A stretch of DNA of 64,000 nt from Enterobacter hormaechei ATCC 49162 (GTDB lineage Bacteria > Pseudomonadota > Gammaproteobacteria > Enterobacterales > Enterobacteriaceae). Within the stretch, counting starts at the first letter, position 1, and each line of letters begins with the position of its first letter. The notes beneath the pieces were generated by a model. It saw nothing but the letters and a program-made list of their open reading frames with translations. It searched no databases and was not told the DNA's origin. The stretch covers positions 1,426,001 to 1,490,000 of the forward strand of contig NZ_MKEQ01000001.1 of NCBI RefSeq assembly GCF_001875655.1, written 5' to 3'. Shown piece after piece: positions 58,301 to 64,000 of the stretch. The position numbers and the translations under genes were made by a program.

Positions 58301-60988
58301 ATGACCGACGAGCCCATGCGCCCGGATCCCGACAGGCTGCTTGAACAGACGGCTGAAGCCCATCGCGGCAAGCTGAAAATTTTCTTCGGCGCCTGCGCGG
58401 GCGTTGGGAAAACCTTCGCCATGCTGACGGAAGCCCAGCGGCTGCGGGCGCAGGGGCTTGATATTCTCATCGGCGTGGTGGAAACCCACGGTCGCAAAGA
58501 GACGGCGGCGCTGCTGAAGGGGCTGGCGACGCAGCCGCCCCAGAGGATCAGCCATCGCGGGCGGCTGGTCACGGAGTTCGACCTTGATGCCGCCCTCGCC
58601 CGCCGCCCCGCGCTGATCCTGATGGACGAACTGGCGCACAGCAACGCCCCTGGCTCACGCCATCCAAAGCGCTGGCAGGATGTTGAGGAGCTGCTTGAGG
58701 CAGGCATCGACGTCTTCACCACGGTGAATGTTCAGCATCTGGAAAGCCTGAACGACGTGGTGAGCGGCGTAACCGGTATTCAGGTGCGGGAAACCGTCCC
58801 CGATCCGTTTTTTGATTCCGCCGATGAAGTGGTACTGGTTGACCTGCCGCCGGACGATCTGCGCCAGCGCCTGCACGAAGGCAAGGTGTATATTGCCGGC
58901 CAGGCCGAACGCGCCATCGAACATTTTTTCCGCAAAGGTAACCTGATTGCCCTGCGCGAACTGGCCCTGCGCCGCACCGCCGATCGCGTTGATGACCAGA
59001 TGCGCGCCTGGCGAGACCTACAGGGGCAGGAGCGCGTCTGGCACACGCGGGACGCCATTCTGTTATGCATTGGTCACGGCAGCGGCAATGAAAAACTGGT
59101 GCGTACCGCCGCCCGGCTTGCAGCGAAGTTTGGCAGCGTCTGGCACGCGGTCTACGTCGAAACGCCGCAGCTTCACAGCCTGCCGGAAAATCAACGTCGC
59201 GCCATTTTGAGCGCATTGCGGCTGGCGCAGGAGCTGGGCGCCGAAACCGCAACCCTGTCCGATCCGCAGGAAGATAAAGCTATTTTGCGCTACGCGCGTG
59301 AGCACAACCTGGGCAAGATTGTCATTGGGCGTCGCCAGCATCGCCGCTGGTTTAGCCGTGAATCATTTGCCGACAGGCTGGCCCACCGCGCACCGGACCT
59401 TGATTTAGTCATCGTCGCGCTGGATGACAAGCCCGCCCCCCTGCCCACCCGTACGCCGGACGCACGTACTTTTGGTGATAAATGGCGTATTCAGATCCGG
59501 GGCTGCCTGGTGGCCGTGATGCTTTGCGCCCTGATTACGGTGATTGCCAGCCAGTGGCTGATCGCCTTCGATGCCGCCAATCTGGTCATGATTTATCTGC
59601 TGGGTGTCGTTGTGGTCGCGCTCTTTTATGGCCGCTGGCCGTCGGTGCTGGCAACGGTGATCAACGTCATCAGCTTCGATCTGTTCTTTATTGCGCCGCG
59701 CGGGACGCTTGCTGTCTCGGACGTGCAATACATCCTGACCTTTGCCGTGATGCTTACCGTCGGGCTGGTGATCGGGAATCTGACGGCCGGTGTACGCTAC
59801 CAGGCACGCATTGCCCGCTACCGCGAGCAGCGCACGCGCCATCTGTATGAAATGTCAAAATCGCTGGCGGTCGGCCGCACGCAGCGGGATATCGTGCAGA
59901 CCAGCGAGCAGTTTATCCGCTCGACCTTTCATGCCAGTAACCTGATTTTGCTCCCCGACGAGCAGGGGCGCCTTCGCCCGCTGACCTCCGCTTCGGGCAT
60001 GACGCCCTGGGATGAAGCGATTGCCCGCTGGAGTTTCGATAAGGGGTTACCTGCCGGTGCCGGAACCGACACCCTGCCCGGCGTGCCTTATCAGATCCTG
60101 CCGCTGCGCAGCGCGGATAAAAATCACGGGCTGGTCATCGTCGAGCCGTCTAACCTGCGTCAGCTGATGATCCCCGAGCAGCAGCGCCTGCTGGAAACCT
60201 TCACCCTGCTGGTCGCCAGCGCCCTTGAACGGCTGGCGCTCACCACGAGCGAAGAGCAGGCGCGGCTGGCAAGCGAGCGCGAAAGCGTCCGAAACTCGCT
60301 GCTGGCCGCGCTGTCACACGATTTGCGCACCCCGCTCACCGTGCTGTTTGGTCAGTCCGAAATTCTGACGCTGGATCTGGCGGCGGAAGGTTCAAAACAT
60401 GCGATGCAGGCCAGCGAAATTCGCCAGCACGTGCTGAATACCACGCGCCTGGTGAATAACCTGCTGGATATGGCGCGCATTCAGTCCGGCGGATTTAACC
60501 TCAAAAAAGAGTGGCTCACCCTTGAGGAGGTTGTCGGCAGTGCGCTGAAGATGCTGGAGCCGGGTCTCGGCGGGCGCCATATTGAGCTGGACATGCCGGA
60601 CCCCCTGACGTTAATCCACGTTGATGGCCCGCTGTTTGAACGCGTGCTGATTAACCTGCTGGAAAATGCCGCTAAATACGCCGGGGCAAAGGCCCGTCTG
60701 GGGATTGCTGCCAGGGTGGATAACAGTGCGCTGCGGCTCGAGGTCTGGGATACCGGGCCGGGGATTCCGTCGGGTCAGGAGCGCGCCATATTCGAAAAAT
60801 TCGCGCGCGGTAATAAGGAGTCCGCCATTCCGGGCGTTGGGCTGGGGCTGGCGATCTGCCAGGCGATTGTCGACGTGCATGGCGGCACCATTTCCGCAGA
60901 GAACCGCCCGGAAGGTGGCGCACGCTTTTGTGTTACACTTCCTCTAGAAACCCCGCCAGAACTTGATGAATTACCAGAGGATGTGTGA
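58301..60988 (+). CDS. kdpD: Sensor histidine kinase KdpD
   Basis: 895 residues (E. coli 894). N-terminal KdpD domain with Walker A GACAGVGKTF (about 30-39) and Walker B-like ALILMDELAHSN (about 104), a Usp-like domain (about 250-365), four TM helices (about 398-500), a GAF-like region, HisKA with phospho-His in LLAALSHDLRTPLTVLFGQ (about 668-686), and a HATPase_c domain with NLLENAAKYA and GVGLGLAIC. Senses K+ and ionic strength, controlling KdpE. Follows kdpC without a gap. Confidence 0.96.
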   Translation: MTDEPMRPDPDRLLEQTAEAHRGKLKIFFGACAGVGKTFAMLTEAQRLRAQGLDILIGVVETHGRKETAALLKGLATQPPQRISHRGRLVTEFDLDAALARRPALILMDELAHSNAPGSRHPKRWQDVEELLEAGIDVFTTVNVQHLESLNDVVSGVTGIQVRETVPDPFFDSADEVVLVDLPPDDLRQRLHEGKVYIAGQAERAIEHFFRKGNLIALRELALRRTADRVDDQMRAWRDLQGQERVWHTRDAILLCIGHGSGNEKLVRTAARLAAKFGSVWHAVYVETPQLHSLPENQRRAILSALRLAQELGAETATLSDPQEDKAILRYAREHNLGKIVIGRRQHRRWFSRESFADRLAHRAPDLDLVIVALDDKPAPLPTRTPDARTFGDKWRIQIRGCLVAVMLCALITVIASQWLIAFDAANLVMIYLLGVVVVALFYGRWPSVLATVINVISFDLFFIAPRGTLAVSDVQYILTFAVMLTVGLVIGNLTAGVRYQARIARYREQRTRHLYEMSKSLAVGRTQRDIVQTSEQFIRSTFHASNLILLPDEQGRLRPLTSASGMTPWDEAIARWSFDKGLPAGAGTDTLPGVPYQILPLRSADKNHGLVIVEPSNLRQLMIPEQQRLLETFTLLVASALERLALTTSEEQARLASERESVRNSLLAALSHDLRTPLTVLFGQSEILTLDLAAEGSKHAMQASEIRQHVLNTTRLVNNLLDMARIQSGGFNLKKEWLTLEEVVGSALKMLEPGLGGRHIELDMPDPLTLIHVDGPLFERVLINLLENAAKYAGAKARLGIAARVDNSALRLEVWDTGPGIPSGQERAIFEKFARGNKESAIPGVGLGLAICQAIVDVHGGTISAENRPEGGARFCVTLPLETPPELDELPEDV

Positions 60989-61662
60989 TTAACGTTCTGA
61001 TTGTTGAAGATGAGCTTGCTATCAGCCGATTTCTGCGTACCGCGCTGGAAGGCGACGGTTTGCGCGTTCATGAAGCCGGTACGCTTCAACGGGGGTTAAT
61101 TGAAGCGGCCACCCGCAAGCCAGACCTGGTTATCCTGGATCTGGGACTCCCGGATGGCGACGGCATCGATTTTATCCGTGAGGTGCGTCAGTGGAGTCAG
61201 ATGCCTGTTCTGGTGCTCTCTGCCCGCACTGAAGAGACGGATAAAATCGCCGCCCTGGATGCCGGAGCGGATGATTATCTGATCAAACCGTTTGGCATTG
61301 GCGAGTTGCAGGCCCGGCTTCGTGTGGCGCTGCGTCGACACAGTGCCACGTCCCCTTCTGATCCGGTGTACGCCTTTGGCGATATCCGCGTCGATCTTGC
61401 CGCCCGCCGTATCGTGCGAGGGGAAGAGGAGATCCACCTCACGCCTATCGAATTTCGTCTGCTGGCCGTGCTGCTCAATAACCATGGCAAAGTGTTAACG
61501 CAGCGACAGCTGTTAAGCCAGGTCTGGGGGCCGAATGCGGTCGAGCATAGTCACTATTTACGCATTTATATGGGACACCTTCGTCAGAAACTGGAAGCCG
61601 ATCCCGCGCGCCCTCGTCATTTATTAACAGAAACCGGTATCGGATATCGGTTTATGATCTGA
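60985..61662 (+). CDS. kdpE: Response regulator KdpE (OmpR family)
   Basis: 225 residues, GTG start overlapping the kdpD stop by 4 bp. Receiver domain with the acidic pair in IVEDE, phospho-Asp52 in DLVILDLGLPDGDG and Lys in DYLIKPFG. C-terminal winged helix with LTPIEFRLLAVLLNNHGKVLTQRQLLSQVWG and HSHYLRIYMGHLRQKLE. Activates kdpFABC at the T-rich site upstream of kdpF. Confidence 0.97.
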   Translation: MINVLIVEDELAISRFLRTALEGDGLRVHEAGTLQRGLIEAATRKPDLVILDLGLPDGDGIDFIREVRQWSQMPVLVLSARTEETDKIAALDAGADDYLIKPFGIGELQARLRVALRRHSATSPSDPVYAFGDIRVDLAARRIVRGEEEIHLTPIEFRLLAVLLNNHGKVLTQRQLLSQVWGPNAVEHSHYLRIYMGHLRQKLEADPARPRHLLTETGIGYRFMI

Positions 61663-61712
61663 ATAAGTATTCATATTCATTTTAAATAAATAACCCCACC
61701 AGCCTGAATATG

Positions 61713-61744
61713 CCATGAAAATAACGAAGAGATTATTTTCATGG
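61713..61744. repeat. 12-bp inverted repeat downstream of kdpE
   Basis: CCATGAAAATAA / TTATTTTCATGG with an 8-nt loop, 50 bp past kdpE. No U-run follows, so it is not a classic terminator; a weak terminator or protein site is possible. 61745-61940 is the speFL promoter region, without a gene. Confidence 0.6.
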
Positions 61745-61940
61745 TGATATCCGACCTTCCAAAACACAATGCAAACATCGATTTAACACGAAACCAACAA
61801 AACAGCATTTTGATCTGCGTTATTCACTCAAAACGACTAATTATTTCTGAAATGATCGGTTATTGGTGATCAGTTTCACAGTTAATCCCTTTTCTCTGGA
61901 TAAAATGACCATGCTTTCAATTACTGAAAGGAAACTGAAC

Positions 61941-62045
61941 ATGGAAAACAATAATCGTTTAATGCCCCATATAAGGCGGACAACACATATCATGATGTTT
62001 GCCCACCGAAACTGTTTTGACTTTCATCTCTTTAACGCCCGGTAG
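61941..62045 (+). CDS. speFL: SpeFL, ornithine-sensing leader peptide
   Basis: 34-codon leader ORF (starts MENNNRLMPHIRRTTHIMMF, ends in NAR). In E. coli and Salmonella the nascent peptide traps L-ornithine in the ribosome tunnel, the ribosome stalls, and premature termination before speF is avoided. Arg- and His-rich core HIRRTTHIMMFAHRN is intact. Compared with the E. coli peptide as I remember it, residues 7, 25 and 30 differ (Leu, Cys, Leu). GAAAGG ribosome site. Same strand as speF, 255 bp upstream. Confidence 0.92.
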   Translation: MENNNRLMPHIRRTTHIMMFAHRNCFDFHLFNAR

Positions 62046-62180
62046 TCCTTCGACTTCTGGCGCATCTGCATACAGGTCATCCTGAAACACGCTATTTTAC
62101 AGGCTGTTGCCTGTGAACACCTGCGCTCATTCCTTGTGATTCAGATTCTCCGCAACCGGGCGGACTGAATTCTACTCAGC

Positions 62181-62230
62181 AAAAAAGCAATTAACTGATT
62201 TCGTATCAGCGGACACGCTTTGCTTTTTTT
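62181..62230 (+). terminator. Terminator-like structure in the speF leader
   Basis: A6GCAA pairs with TTGCT6, enclosing CTGAT/ATCAG (62195-62209), with a T7 run at the end. Lies between speFL and speF. Could act as the attenuator or as a fold affecting Rho termination; E. coli regulation at this position is reported as mostly Rho-dependent. Confidence 0.55.
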
Positions 62231-62300
62231 CCCGGAAATAATCGATTTCTTTATCGCAAGAAGTCGAGGGCCTCATATTGCCTGAAATAAAGAGAAAAAG

Positions 62301-64000
62301 ATGAAAATGTTAAAAATTGCCGTCAGCCGTGCCTGCCCTGAATGCTTTACCACTTCACGCGACATTGTGGATATCAGCGCATCGGATTATATTGATGTGG
62401 CAGCCGTAGTCCTGGCCGTCAGCGATATTTTCAATGGCGTCATAGAAGAAATAGAAGCCACGGGATTCGGTATTCCGGTGTTTATTGCCACGCATAAAGA
62501 AGAAAGGGTTCCGGCTGAATTTCTGTCGCGTATTCACGGTGTTTTTGAGTGCTCTGACACCAGCAATGCGTACTACGGACGCCAGCTTGAAGCGGCTGCG
62601 CAGAAGTACGAAACTCAGCTCCGTCCGCCGTTTTTCCGCGCGCTGGTCGATTACGTCCAGCAGGGGAACAGCGCGTTTGACTGCCCCGGGCATCAGGGCG
62701 GTCAGTTCTTCCGCCGCCATCCGGCCGGGAATCAGTTTGTCGATTTCTTTGGCGAAACGCTTTTCCGCGCCGATCTGTGCAATGCTGACGTGGCAATGGG
62801 CGATCTGCTGATCCACGAAGGCGCGCCATGCATCGCCCAACAGCATGCGGCAAAAGTCTTTAATGCCGATAAAACCTACTTCGTGCTGAACGGCACCTCT
62901 TCCTCTAACAAGGTGGTGCTCAATGCCCTGCTCACGCCAGGCGATCTGGTGCTGTTCGATCGCAATAACCATAAATCTAATCACCACGGCGCGCTGTTAC
63001 AGGCAGGAGCGACGCCGGTATATCTGGAAACGGCGCGCAACCCGTACGGGTTTATCGGCGGGATTGACGCACACTGTTTTGAAGAGCGCTACCTGCGGGA
63101 GCTGGTGTCAGAGGTCGCGCCAGGCCGCGCGCGGGATGAACGTCCGTTCCGCCTGGCGGTGATCCAGCTGGGCACCTACGACGGCACCATCTATAACGCC
63201 CGTCAGGTGGTGGATAAGATTGGTCACCTGTGCGATTACATTCTGTTTGACTCCGCCTGGGTGGGTTACGAGCAGTTTATCCCGATGATGGCCGACTGCT
63301 CGCCGCTGCTGCTGGAGCTGAACGAAAACGATCCGGGCATTTTGGTTACCCAGTCGGTGCATAAGCAGCAGGCGGGGTTCTCGCAAACCTCGCAAATCCA
63401 TAAGAAGGACAGCCACATCAAAGGCCAGCCGCGCTATGTTCCGCATAAGCGTCTCAACAATGCCTTTATGATGCACGCCTCCACCAGCCCGTTTTATCCG
63501 CTGTTTGCCGCCCTGGATATTAACGCCCGCATGCACGAGGGGCAAAGTGGGCGCAACATGTGGATGGACTGCGTGGTGACGGGTATCGAAGCGCGGAAAC
63601 TGATCCTTCAGAACTGTCAGTTTATTCGCCCGTTTGTGCCGGAGACGGTGGATGGTCGTCCGTGGGAAAGCTGGGATACGGCGGACATTGCCACCGATCT
63701 GCGCTTCTTCCATTTCGTGCCGGGCGAACGCTGGCACGCCTTTGAGGGATATGCCGAACACCAGTATTTTATCGACCCGTGCAAACTGCTGCTGACCACG
63801 CCGGGCATCAACGCCCGCACCGGTGAGTACGATGATTTCGGCGTGCCCGCCACCATCCTCGCCAACTTCCTGCGTGAAAACGGCATCGTGCCGGAAAAAT
63901 GCGACCTCAACTCCATTCTCTTCCTGCTCACCCCGGCAGAGGACATGGGCAAATTGCAGCAGCTCGTCGCCCAACTGGTGCGCTTCGAGAAACTGCTCCA
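62301..64000 (+). CDS. speF: Inducible ornithine decarboxylase SpeF, 5' part
   Basis: 566 complete codons are visible; the frame is open to the window end (E. coli SpeF has 732). PLP-dependent group III decarboxylase making putrescine. N-terminal wing domain (about 1-110), then ALVDYVQQGNSAFDCPGHQGG (about 115-135), NGTSSSNKVVLNALLTPGD, FDRNNHKSNHHGALLQAGATP and the PLP-binding Lys355 in TQSVHKQQAGFSQTSQIHKK. NMWMDCVVTGIEARKL follows. The start at MKMLKIAVSRACPECF matches the E. coli start region. Induced by low pH and ornithine through SpeFL; potE would follow in E. coli. Confidence 0.97.
   Translation, partial: MKMLKIAVSRACPECFTTSRDIVDISASDYIDVAAVVLAVSDIFNGVIEEIEATGFGIPVFIATHKEERVPAEFLSRIHGVFECSDTSNAYYGRQLEAAAQKYETQLRPPFFRALVDYVQQGNSAFDCPGHQGGQFFRRHPAGNQFVDFFGETLFRADLCNADVAMGDLLIHEGAPCIAQQHAAKVFNADKTYFVLNGTSSSNKVVLNALLTPGDLVLFDRNNHKSNHHGALLQAGATPVYLETARNPYGFIGGIDAHCFEERYLRELVSEVAPGRARDERPFRLAVIQLGTYDGTIYNARQVVDKIGHLCDYILFDSAWVGYEQFIPMMADCSPLLLELNENDPGILVTQSVHKQQAGFSQTSQIHKKDSHIKGQPRYVPHKRLNNAFMMHASTSPFYPLFAALDINARMHEGQSGRNMWMDCVVTGIEARKLILQNCQFIRPFVPETVDGRPWESWDTADIATDLRFFHFVPGERWHAFEGYAEHQYFIDPCKLLLTTPGINARTGEYDDFGVPATILANFLRENGIVPEKCDLNSILFLLTPAEDMGKLQQLVAQLVRFEKLL

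Noticed and set aside
63108..63974. 288-codon frame antisense to speF
   Set aside because: The plus strand encodes SpeF without interruption to the window end; the antisense frame is a codon-bias shadow.

Overview
The window is a stretch of enterobacterial core chromosome. Nearly every gene has an obvious Escherichia coli counterpart in the same order, from ybhA/mod through gal, tol-pal, cyd, mng, suc-sdh, gltA, nei, pxp and kdp to speF. The proteins are close to, but not identical with, E. coli K-12. The REP-type repeats and a few gene-content differences fit Enterobacter or a near relative (inference; no 16S gene is present). No prophage, insertion sequence, CRISPR array or plasmid function was seen.

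Layout. 1-5557: end of the phosphatase ybhA, the molybdate importer modABC behind a perfect ModE operator, the AcrB accessory peptide acrZ, and modE-modF. 5665-11090: the Leloir operon galETKM with its external and internal gal operators, then Fur-box gpmA. 11108-15734: aroG (TyrR box), ybgS, zitB, and nadA-pnuC (NadR box). 15846-16534: a tRNA operon (Lys-Val-Lys-Lys-Lys) with a duplicated tRNA tail. 16618-22198: the cell-envelope operon ybgC-tolQRA-tolB-pal-cpoB. 22346-25487: cytochrome bd-I, cydAB-cydX-ybgE, with a long regulatory region. 26158-31641: mannosylglycerate uptake and hydrolysis, mngBA and mngR. 31972-35702: an accessory block not in the E. coli order, with a secreted alkylsulfatase-type metallohydrolase and two probable outer-membrane beta-barrel proteins. 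35787-47360: the TCA supercluster sdhCDAB-sucABCD facing gltA. 47458-52758: nei, pxpABC (5-oxoprolinase), ybgI and phrB. 52857-53173: a small structured transcription unit encoding a 35-residue membrane peptide, not recognised. 53360-61662: ybfA and kdpFABC-kdpDE. 61941-64000: the ornithine-sensing leader peptide speFL and the 5' part of speF, cut by the window end.

The genes mostly form separate, well-known circuits. Central carbon metabolism (gal, gpm, suc/sdh, gltA) sits beside respiration (cyd) and envelope maintenance (tol-pal). Regulation is legible in the DNA: ModE, GalR/GalS, CRP, Fur, TyrR, NadR, FNR and KdpE sites can all be read.

The least explained parts are the 52.9-53.2 kb small unit, the alkylsulfatase/outer-membrane block, two tiny reading frames upstream of cydA, and the 100-bp-spaced tRNA tail repeat. 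Function calls rest on remembered family sequences and visible motifs; no database search was run.
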